Origin: Bacteroidales bacterium
Lineage (GTDB): Bacteria; Bacteroidota; Bacteroidia; Bacteroidales; UBA932
Assembly (NCBI GenBank): GCA_028700975.1
Contig: JAQVRQ010000009.1
Location: 7,529 to 44,154 of the forward strand
Reading direction: 5' to 3'
DNA: 36,626 nt
This document shows, piece by piece, positions 7,667-15,336 of this stretch. The notes beneath the pieces are model-generated. The model ran no database searches and was not told the origin of the DNA. It saw only the letters and a program-made list of their open reading frames with translations. The first letter of the stretch is position 1. Each line of letters opens with the position of its first letter. Position numbers and translations under genes: made by a program.

Positions 7667-9331
7667 TTACAAATCTGTTCTTTGATAAAGGTACCTTTTT
7701 ATGCTTCTCTTTGGAGTCTTTTCAAACTCTTCCGGGAAAATTCTAAAACTTGAAAGCTTACAATAATTCGGAAGCTCTTCGTTTACTAAAGCGATATTTT
7801 CACTCATTTTTTGCTCAACAACAGCTGCGTTGAAGCCGTCATTTTCTACCTGTTCAATATCCGGATATATTAGTGCCACTAATGAACCGCTCTCCTCTAT
7901 CACCAGAGATTCAACTACATATGGCATATTGTTTATAATGCTCTCGATCTCTTCCGGATAGATATTTTGACCGGAAGGACCCAATATCATACTCTTAGAT
8001 CTTCCTCTTATATAGAGGTAACCATCTGAATCAAGAACGCCCATATCACCCGTTCTCATCCATCCATCTTCAGTAAAAGTCGCGCTGGTTGCCTCCGGAT
8101 TTTTAAAATATCCTAGCATTACATTATCTCCCTTGCACTGTATCTCTCCTGGAATTCTTGCAGGATCCGGAGAGTCAATTCGAACCTCCATTCTTGGAGC
8201 AGCTTTTCCGCAAGAGTACAAACGTGTATTATTCCAGGCTGCATATGTTATAATTGGGGCGCACTCTGTCATTCCATAACCTACTGTGAAAGGGAAACCA
8301 ATTTTTCTAAAGAAAGACTCTGCCTCCTTATTAAATGCCGCACCTCCTATAATAACCTCCTTAAATCTTCCTCCGAAAGTATTTACAAGTTCGGTTAATA
8401 TCCGCTTTTGAACTTTCTGTTCCAGAACCGGTAACTTTAAAAATATCCTAATTGCAGTTTTATTAATAATAGGCTGTAGCTTTTTCTTATAGATCTTTTC
8501 AATTATTAAAGGTACTGCTATTATTATATCTGGTTTAATTTCAGCAAATGCATCCATTATAATCTTTGGACTAGGAACTCTTGTTAGAAAATGGACGTGT
8601 GCACCCACACACATTTCAAATAAAAACTCAAACATCATTCCATACATATGAGCAGTAGGAAGCATCGATACTACATTTGATTTATTTGTCAACTGTGGGT
8701 GGACCTCCTTTGCAAACATCACATTAGACCATAATGATCTATAAGGCAACATCACCCCTTTTGAGAAGCCTGTTGTCCCCGATGTATAGTTAATCATTGC
8801 AAGCTCTTCAGATGTATCTTTGTGAAAGCTAATATGATTTTCTCTGAAATTCTTTGGATATTTTTTACCGAAGTATTCATTTAATCTCTCTCTGGTTTCA
8901 TCAATTAACGGGTCCCTGGAATATAGGATTGTGAGATCTGAAACCTGGATAACAGCTTGTATATCTGGCATCTCAGCTTCATTAAGCTGCTCCCAAATAA
9001 CATCTCCCACAAAAAGTATTTTCGAGTCCGAATGGTTGACTATATGATGAATATTCCCTGGCTTGAATTCGTGAAGAATTGGTACGGCAACAGCTCCATA
9101 TGTAATTGTTGCCAGAAAAATCACACCCCAGTTTGCCTGATTTTTAGAACATAATGAGACTTTGTCTCCCTTTTTCAGACCACACCGCTCAAATACAATA
9201 TGAAGTTTTGCTATTCTTCTGGCGACATCTCTATAGTATAGTGTGATTCCTTTATAGTCCGATAATGCCGGGTTATTCCAATTATTTCTGAAACTATCTT
9301 CCAGCTGTTTATTCAATGATTTATCCATCAA
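7667..9331 (-). CDS. AMP-forming long-chain fatty acid-CoA ligase
   Basis: 554 residues, ANL superfamily. The AMP-binding signature YTSGTTGFSKGVML is at about 182-195. Further conserved blocks are GYGMTECAPI, GWMRTGDMG and the hinge/core region YLYIRGRSKSMI, with GQNIYPEEIE near residue 460. It would activate a fatty or aromatic acid with ATP to an acyl-AMP and then to acyl-CoA or acyl-carrier protein. The C-terminal lysine region KTPKRSIKRY is present, so the enzyme looks intact. It lies 12 bp downstream of the ABC exporter gene in the same run. The closest functional label is long-chain acyl-CoA synthetase; an acyl-ACP synthetase role is possible. Confidence 0.9.
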   Translation of the reverse strand: MMDKSLNKQLEDSFRNNWNNPALSDYKGITLYYRDVARRIAKLHIVFERCGLKKGDKVSLCSKNQANWGVIFLATITYGAVAVPILHEFKPGNIHHIVNHSDSKILFVGDVIWEQLNEAEMPDIQAVIQVSDLTILYSRDPLIDETRERLNEYFGKKYPKNFRENHISFHKDTSEELAMINYTSGTTGFSKGVMLPYRSLWSNVMFAKEVHPQLTNKSNVVSMLPTAHMYGMMFEFLFEMCVGAHVHFLTRVPSPKIIMDAFAEIKPDIIIAVPLIIEKIYKKKLQPIINKTAIRIFLKLPVLEQKVQKRILTELVNTFGGRFKEVIIGGAAFNKEAESFFRKIGFPFTVGYGMTECAPIITYAAWNNTRLYSCGKAAPRMEVRIDSPDPARIPGEIQCKGDNVMLGYFKNPEATSATFTEDGWMRTGDMGVLDSDGYLYIRGRSKSMILGPSGQNIYPEEIESIINNMPYVVESLVIEESGSLVALIYPDIEQVENDGFNAAVVEQKMSENIALVNEELPNYCKLSSFRIFPEEFEKTPKRSIKRYLYQRTDL

Positions 9332-9343
9332 TTAGTGCTCAAA

Positions 9344-11170
9344 TTATTCAAATGTCTGCAATTTGCACAAGTGCGAATATAACCCTTTTTGCTTAATAAG
9401 ATTGTTATGACTACCTGTTTCTACAATCTCACCCTCCTTCAAAACTATTATCTCATCTGCATGCTGGATGGTTGATAATCTGTGAGCTATAACAATAGAC
9501 GTCCTATTTCGCATAAGATTGGTTAGTGCCTCCTGCACAAGTCTTTCACTCTCTGTGTCCAGTGCAGATGTAGCCTCATCCAATATAAGGACAGGGGGGT
9601 TTTTTAATACAGCTCTTGCAATTGCAAGTCTTTGTCTTTGTCCTCCTGAAAGTTTCCCTCCCCTATCTCCAATGTTTGTCTCATATCCACTCTCCATTTG
9701 CATTATAAAGTCGTGAGCATTGGCAATTTTAGCAGCAGCAATAACATCTTCCCGCTTTACATTTTGCAACCCGAATGTTATATTATTATACACCGAATCA
9801 TTAAAAAGAATTGCCTCTTGAGTCACTATTCCCATTAGGCCAATGAGGTCTCTTGGTGCATAATCTCTTATATCTACTCCATCTAAAAAAATGGAACCGG
9901 ATGTGACGTCATAATATCTTGGAATAAGATCTACAAGTGTTGTTTTTCCCGCACCGGAAGGACCAACAAGCGCAATCATCTTGCCCTTTTCAACCTTAAA
10001 AGAGATATTTTTTAAGACTGGCTCATTATTGTATTTAAAACTAACCTCTTTGAATTCTATTGAGTCTTTAAACTCTTCAATCCTAACAGGATTCTCAGCC
10101 TTTTTTATCGCAACAGGTTCATCAAGAATTGCGAAAATTCTCTCTCCGGAGACCAAACCTCTCTGAATCATTGCATAAGTATTAGATATTGACTTGGCTG
10201 GCTCTAAAACTTTCCAATAGAAAGCAATATAAATCATAAGAGTCGGCAAATCCATACCCAGTCTGCCTGTAATATGCATATAACCTGCAAAAAAAAGTAT
10301 TGCAACAGCAATTGAAATTCCCATAAATTCAGAGAAAGGGCTTGCCATCTCTTGCCTGTAGTACATCTTTTTGCTGGAATTTTTATGAGCTTCATTAGTA
10401 TCATTAAACGCTCTCCTTACATATCTCTGCGCATTAAAAGCCTTAATAATTCTGGAACCGGATATGGCCTCCTCAAATTGACTTAAAATACGCCCAATAT
10501 ACATTTGAGTATCGATTGCTCCTCTACGTAAAGATCTTGTTATTCTTGTAATAATAAAAGCCGACACAGGGAGCGTAACAAGAGTAATAACAGTAAGCTT
10601 AGGTGACATATATATAAGTGCCGCAAGAAAGCCCAACACCTGAAGCGGATCTCTGAAGATTACGTGGAAACTATTTGCAACGCTATTCTGAACCTCAGTT
10701 ACATCGTTTGATATACTTGATAATATATCTCCCTTCCTTTTATCTGTAAAGTAACCAATATGAAGAGATGATATTTTTCTGAAAAGATCCTCTCTAATGC
10801 GTTGCATAATTGTAACTCTCACCCGAACAATTACTCTCTGAGACATATACTTGATTACACCCGCAAGGAAAGTAAATATAATCAGCATAACGCAAACAAA
10901 TGCAAGTCCTCTTAAGATTCCGTGAGAAGACATTACATTACCTAAATAGTACTGAAAGATATCGTTGATGTATTCGATAGACATCGAAAACTCTGGTTTG
11001 CTCTCCACTATCCTTAGAGTCTCCGGATTAAATACTACCACCAATAGTGGTTTAAAAAGAGCAAAATTCACAAGACTAAAAGCTAACCCCAATACACTTA
11101 GAATCAAATATAACGGCCAGTAGTATCTATGTGGTCTGGCATATGCCAGCAAACGTTTAAATGTATTCAT
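9344..11170 (-). CDS. MsbA-like ABC exporter (fused membrane and ATPase domains)
   Basis: 608 residues. The membrane domain (about 15-340) has six predicted helices. The ATPase domain shows Walker A GPSGAGKTT (403-411), the signature LSGGQRQR (507-514), Walker B VLILDEATSALD and the H-loop IVIAHRLST. This half-transporter would dimerise in the inner membrane. MsbA-type exporters flip lipid A core or other lipids, and this is the best guess, although drug exporters of the same family cannot be excluded. Its ATG overlaps the DUF4834 stop by 4 bp (ATGA), so the two are coupled. Membership in one operon with an acyl-CoA ligase is compatible with an envelope-lipid role. Confidence 0.9.
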   Translation of the reverse strand: MNTFKRLLAYARPHRYYWPLYLILSVLGLAFSLVNFALFKPLLVVVFNPETLRIVESKPEFSMSIEYINDIFQYYLGNVMSSHGILRGLAFVCVMLIIFTFLAGVIKYMSQRVIVRVRVTIMQRIREDLFRKISSLHIGYFTDKRKGDILSSISNDVTEVQNSVANSFHVIFRDPLQVLGFLAALIYMSPKLTVITLVTLPVSAFIITRITRSLRRGAIDTQMYIGRILSQFEEAISGSRIIKAFNAQRYVRRAFNDTNEAHKNSSKKMYYRQEMASPFSEFMGISIAVAILFFAGYMHITGRLGMDLPTLMIYIAFYWKVLEPAKSISNTYAMIQRGLVSGERIFAILDEPVAIKKAENPVRIEEFKDSIEFKEVSFKYNNEPVLKNISFKVEKGKMIALVGPSGAGKTTLVDLIPRYYDVTSGSIFLDGVDIRDYAPRDLIGLMGIVTQEAILFNDSVYNNITFGLQNVKREDVIAAAKIANAHDFIMQMESGYETNIGDRGGKLSGGQRQRLAIARAVLKNPPVLILDEATSALDTESERLVQEALTNLMRNRTSIVIAHRLSTIQHADEIIVLKEGEIVETGSHNNLIKQKGLYSHLCKLQTFE

Positions 11171-11436
11171 TGTTTTTTACTCTCCTCGTAATCTACGTAT
11201 TCTCCAATATCACTATCCACAATTTTATCTCTCTTCACATCATCACTTACAATTGTACCATCTTCCTCCCGAATTTTTTTCCCTCCTCTATTAGCCTCTC
11301 TGCCAAAAACATCTGAATTGCCCGAGAGTTTTGAAAATTTTCTTTTTACCCACCACGCAAGTAATAAAGGTAAAAATCTCGTCAGTAGAAATATGACAAG
11401 AACAACAACAAAAATAAAAGTTATAAAACCTTCCAT
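11167..11436 (-). CDS. DUF4834 small membrane protein
   Basis: 89 residues. One N-terminal membrane segment (about 3-27, FITFIFVVVLVIFLLTRFLPLLLAWW) is followed by a short charged tail with EANRGGKKIREEDGTIV and ends in ESKKQ. This layout matches the DUF4834 family, a Bacteroidota-restricted small protein of unknown function. It overlaps the ABC exporter start by 4 bp and abuts the stop of the upstream large gene directly, so it is a real member of the operon. The tight coupling to the exporter suggests an accessory role, which is inference only. Confidence 0.75.
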   Translation of the reverse strand: MEGFITFIFVVVLVIFLLTRFLPLLLAWWVKRKFSKLSGNSDVFGREANRGGKKIREEDGTIVSDDVKRDKIVDSDIGEYVDYEESKKQ

Positions 11437-13746
11437 CTATCTCCGCTTTTTCAATTTCTTAATATCACCTGTTTCCAAATTTAATCTTATCTCGGCACCA
11501 TCTGTTCTTCTAACCTCAACCTCTTGTTCAGAGACCTTCTTTACAGGTGTTCCGGATAACAAGCTGTGATTACCTAAAGAGGATGTAATCTCAAGTCCAT
11601 TTATTGTATAAATCCTGGTTTTAACTTGAGTCCTTAATATCCAGTATAGATTTCCTCCAGCTTCCATAAGCTCAGGGAAATCCTTAATTGTCTCCTCAAC
11701 TGTAATATCTTTCCAGGCTTCCAGTGGTTTACACTCCTTGTCATATAGACTAAGCGAATTGTCTGTATGAAGAAGCATAACCATAAATGAATCTTTGTTC
11801 TTATATACCTTAGGGCCTAGCTCAACCAATCTATTCACCCTTCTTGGATAAGGGTTAATATATCTACCAGTCCTATCAAGTAGGTAAATCATATTTCCAC
11901 TTGCAAAAAGCATCTGAAGTTTCCCATTGTTGTAAAAGTCAACCTGTTCAACAAACCCTCTCAAAGGGGTTTGGAATGGAATTGCCCAAATGCCCTTTAA
12001 ATCCTTATCTGCGAGTTGAAGTCTGTAGTTTTTCAACTGAACAAGATACTCCTTCTCTCCTGTATCAAAATTTCTAAGTTCAAAAGGACCTTCAGGAACT
12101 TTGACAATACTATCCAGTTGCCATCCGGCAGGACCATCACTACTCTCCTCTATAGGTGGCACCGGTAATTTCTCCATATTTTTGGCGTAAAACAAAACTC
12201 TAAAAGAGAGTCCCTCCTTACCAGGGAGAATACTATATTGTGCAACGCCCAAATTTCTTTTATTGAGTGCCTCTTTTACATTTTCTGATATCCCCTTCTT
12301 AAAAAAATATGCTATCGAATCCTGCAAACCGGTGTAATTTACGATTATTGAAAAGGGCATCTCTTGTGAATAGGTCTCTCCAGCAGCTGGTGTCTCTGCT
12401 ATAAAATCTGCCATAGAAAATCTTGAAGCTCTTCCTGATTTAAACTCTTCAAGAATACTCCTTGATCCGGATATTTGCCAATTATCAACATTTAAGATAT
12501 ACTCTTCTTCATTTAAGTTAAATATCGAGCCAATCAATTCGTTGATTAATCCTCTATTATCATTTTTTAAAATTGTATCTTTTATTAAGTTACTATTAGA
12601 GAATATTTTATCTGACAATCTTTTAAGAAAATTATCTCTTGAATACCTTATTAATGTAACCCATTCAATCTCCCCTCCAAATGGTATAGCAGCAAGAGAT
12701 ATCTCCTCTACAGATGAAGAATTAAGCCATTCATATGCTCTGTTCCAGAGATTTAAATTAAGTTTTTTTTCAATCTCTCTATACTCTCTTATTTTTTCAA
12801 CATTCACATCAATCTCCTTGGGAGAGACAGAAAAAAGTGCATATGTGTTAAAAGGAACAATATATTGTGCATCAGACTCTTCAGCGTTATTCAACTGTAA
12901 TGCAGAGCCATAATTACCCGCACCTTTCAAGTTATAAGAGTTTCCATCCAAAACTATATAGTCGTTCTCAACTTTTGCGGACATAACACTCCAGGATGAG
13001 AATTTTGAAATAAAATCTGCATATTTAAGATATTTTGATGCTGCAAGTCCGGAAAAAAGTTTTCCAATTTGTGTATGATTAATGAAGAGCGCATTACCAT
13101 TTAAAACTCTCTCTTCTACTATCTCTGAAAATTCTTTATTGTCTAGTATTGACGCACCTGAATTCAGATGTCTTACCGATGCCTCTACAAGCAACGGGGA
13201 TGTTGATACAAGTAGGAAATCCTTATGTATTGCCACAATTGCCTCTGATGAATTGTACAATATTGCACCATTAAAGTCTCTGTAAGTGCCAATATTACCA
13301 TTTGTAAGTCTCTCTATTAAGTTTGCTTGTAAATCTTGATTAATGCTTTTTAAATCAACCGATAGCAATAGAGAGACCTCATTCTTACCGGAATAGTGTA
13401 AAGATGTAATAAGATTTGATTGACTTAATATTTTAAAATTTTGCTCACTTTTAACCAAATAGATCAATCTATTTGATAATTTATATAGCCCGTTCTGTTG
13501 ATTAAACAGAGCAAAGTATGGTTGCTTTTGCGAGAGTACGCTCTCAGCCATTATTCCCGGAGAATTAAAAAGCCATAAGCCTACTGCATCTACGGGTACA
13601 GCACTTAATGTTCTACAGGAACTTATTGCAAAACCCGAATCACCATTCTTTTTACTACCTTGAGTATATATAATTAGCAATATTATACCAGCCATTACTA
13701 TAATAGCTGTTATTGCAAAATAATATACTTTTTTGAGGTGGAACAT
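11437..13746 (-). CDS. Large membrane-anchored periplasmic protein of unknown function (DUF3352-like)
   Basis: About 769 residues. The ORF track begins at a TTG (13755), but that codon overlaps a promoter-like box, so I prefer the ATG at 13746 (MFHLKKVYYF). One membrane helix (about 8-28) is followed by a long polar region, presumably periplasmic. The first 500 or so residues resemble DUF3352-type proteins, with repeated beta-rich blocks such as FLLVSTSPLLVEASVRHL. The last 230 or so look like a beta-propeller fragment: LQMLFASGNMIYLLDRTGRY, LHTDNSLSLYDKE and NLYWILRT. No catalytic motif is recognised. It is the first gene of the run leading to the ABC exporter and S41 protease, and an envelope role is likely. 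Confidence 0.6.
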   Translation of the reverse strand: MFHLKKVYYFAITAIIVMAGIILLIIYTQGSKKNGDSGFAISSCRTLSAVPVDAVGLWLFNSPGIMAESVLSQKQPYFALFNQQNGLYKLSNRLIYLVKSEQNFKILSQSNLITSLHYSGKNEVSLLLSVDLKSINQDLQANLIERLTNGNIGTYRDFNGAILYNSSEAIVAIHKDFLLVSTSPLLVEASVRHLNSGASILDNKEFSEIVEERVLNGNALFINHTQIGKLFSGLAASKYLKYADFISKFSSWSVMSAKVENDYIVLDGNSYNLKGAGNYGSALQLNNAEESDAQYIVPFNTYALFSVSPKEIDVNVEKIREYREIEKKLNLNLWNRAYEWLNSSSVEEISLAAIPFGGEIEWVTLIRYSRDNFLKRLSDKIFSNSNLIKDTILKNDNRGLINELIGSIFNLNEEEYILNVDNWQISGSRSILEEFKSGRASRFSMADFIAETPAAGETYSQEMPFSIIVNYTGLQDSIAYFFKKGISENVKEALNKRNLGVAQYSILPGKEGLSFRVLFYAKNMEKLPVPPIEESSDGPAGWQLDSIVKVPEGPFELRNFDTGEKEYLVQLKNYRLQLADKDLKGIWAIPFQTPLRGFVEQVDFYNNGKLQMLFASGNMIYLLDRTGRYINPYPRRVNRLVELGPKVYKNKDSFMVMLLHTDNSLSLYDKECKPLEAWKDITVEETIKDFPELMEAGGNLYWILRTQVKTRIYTINGLEITSSLGNHSLLSGTPVKKVSEQEVEVRRTDGAEIRLNLETGDIKKLKKRR

Positions 13747-13752
13747 AGCCCA

Positions 13753-13760
13753 CAAAGTTA
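13753..13760 (-). promoter_or_regulatory. Candidate -7 promoter box for the six-gene minus-strand run
   Basis: Read on the minus strand, TAACTTTG is an exact TAnnTTTG match. It ends only 6 nt before the ATG at 13746, so a transcript from it would have almost no leader. A matching -33 TTTG is not visible at the usual distance. It faces the glutamine synthetase promoter. Confidence 0.4.
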
Positions 13761-13785
13761 TTAAAAAACTATATCATCCTTTTAC

Positions 13786-13793
13786 TATATTTG
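13786..13793 (+). promoter_or_regulatory. Candidate -7 promoter box of the glutamine synthetase gene
   Basis: TATATTTG exactly fits TAnnTTTG. Initiation would fall near 13798, leaving a leader of about 27 nt before the ATG at 13825. The -33 box is poorly conserved, as is common for regulated promoters. The intergenic region is 78 bp and serves both directions. Confidence 0.5.
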
Positions 13794-13824
13794 TTCATTC
13801 TTTTATAATTAAGTAATACTCCAT

Positions 13825-15327
13825 ATGGTTTCATCATTAAAATACAACATCAATCCACTGGTAAAGCATTTGAATAAATTATCTGCTGAATTCACTAAGA
13901 AAGATATTCTTCAATATATTACCGATAAAGAAATCAGGTTAATTAATTTCAGATATGTTGCAGCTGACGGAAGGCTTAAAACGTTAAATTTCCCTGTAAC
14001 AAGTCTGGAATACGCCGACTCCATACTGTCTTATGGAGAGAGGGTAGATGGGTCCAGCCTTTTTCCATATATTGAAGCAGGATCAAGTGACCTCTATGTT
14101 ATACCCAAATTCTCTACTGCCTACGAAGATCCCTTCGCTGAAATTCCAACTATTGGTCTCCTATGCTCCTATTTCACTAAAGATGGCGTTCCCCTTGAAA
14201 GTTCACCAGAATATACACTCCACAAAGCCTCGCTCTCTTTTACAAAGGCAACCGGCTTATCCTTTGAAGCTATGGGAGAGCTGGAATTTTATATTTGTGA
14301 TGAGGCCGACTCTCTTTTTCCCACCGCAAATCAAAAGGGATATCACGAAGCCGAGCCATTCACAAAATTTGAGCATTTCAGAACTGAAGCAATGACACTA
14401 ATTGCTCAAACTGGAGGATTAATTAAGTATGGGCATTCAGAAGTTGGAAACTTTATCCTTGATGGAAAAGTGTATGAACAGAATGAAATTGAATTCTTAG
14501 TATCTCCTGTAGAGTCGGCAGCAAACCAACTGGTAATGGCCAAATGGATTATAAGAACCCTCGCATATAAATATGGACTTGATGTGACATTTGCCCCAAA
14601 AATAACTGTTGGCAAAGCCGGAAGCGGCCTCCACTTTCATACAAGAATAGTACAAAATGGAAAATCAGTAATGATTGATAACGGAGTACTATCTAATAAT
14701 GCTAAAAAAGCAATTGCAGGTTATATGAAATGTGCAGCTTCTCTTACAGCATTTGGCAATACAAATCCAACCTCATACTTTAGGCTTGTTCCACATCAGG
14801 AAGCTCCAACAAGCATTTGCTGGGGAGACAGAAACAGATCCGTATTAGTAAGAGTTCCACTTGGGTGGACAGGTGGGCACGATATGCTCTCAATTGCAAA
14901 TCCGCTAGAGAGAGAACATAACAACACAGTTGTTGACAAACAGACTGTTGAGATGAGATCTCCTGACGGATCAGCAGATATCTATATGATGCTTGCCGGT
15001 TTAGTTGTTGCCGCAAGAACAGGATTTGAAAGTGAAGATGCCCTTGAGATAGCCAATAAATGTTATGTTGATATTAACATTCACGATAAAAAGCACGAAG
15101 AGAGACTTCATTCACTTGAACAACTTCCTCTATCCTGCTGGGAATCTGCAGAACAACTTGAACAAAAAAGAAATATCTTCGAAAAAGATGGCGTATTTTC
15201 ACCTTCATTAATTGATGGTGTTATAACTAAGCTTAAATCATATAATGATAAAGAGATTAGAAAAGAGGCAGATGAGAATCCGTCTATAATCAAGGAGCTC
15301 GTTGATTTACACTATCACTGCGGTTAA
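13825..15327 (+). CDS. glnA: Glutamine synthetase (Bacteroidales-type, GSI-like)
   Basis: 500 residues. The beta-grasp domain (about 25-110) and catalytic domain are both present: GERVDGSS, MGELEFY, QNEIEFL, GKAGSGLHFH (H270), NPTSYFRLVPHQEAP, WGDRNRSVLVRVP and VEMRSPDGSADIY. It makes glutamine from glutamate, ammonia and ATP. It differs from classical GSI: the NPTxNSYKRLVPG loop is shortened to NPTSYFRLVPH, about 27 residues separate the arginine motif from EMRSPD, and the Tyr adenylylation motif near the C-terminus is not seen. Adenylylation control is therefore unlikely. The gene stands alone with its own promoter, divergent from the minus-strand run, and converges on recQ with a 9-bp gap. 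Confidence 0.92.
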   Translation: MVSSLKYNINPLVKHLNKLSAEFTKKDILQYITDKEIRLINFRYVAADGRLKTLNFPVTSLEYADSILSYGERVDGSSLFPYIEAGSSDLYVIPKFSTAYEDPFAEIPTIGLLCSYFTKDGVPLESSPEYTLHKASLSFTKATGLSFEAMGELEFYICDEADSLFPTANQKGYHEAEPFTKFEHFRTEAMTLIAQTGGLIKYGHSEVGNFILDGKVYEQNEIEFLVSPVESAANQLVMAKWIIRTLAYKYGLDVTFAPKITVGKAGSGLHFHTRIVQNGKSVMIDNGVLSNNAKKAIAGYMKCAASLTAFGNTNPTSYFRLVPHQEAPTSICWGDRNRSVLVRVPLGWTGGHDMLSIANPLEREHNNTVVDKQTVEMRSPDGSADIYMMLAGLVVAARTGFESEDALEIANKCYVDINIHDKKHEERLHSLEQLPLSCWESAEQLEQKRNIFEKDGVFSPSLIDGVITKLKSYNDKEIRKEADENPSIIKELVDLHYHCG

Positions 15328-15336
15328 CAACAAATA

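Noticed and set aside
13747-13755. TTG start of the large minus-strand ORF at 13755
   Set aside because: The codon overlaps a promoter-like TAACTTTG box, and the ATG three codons later gives a normal membrane anchor. Not fully excluded.
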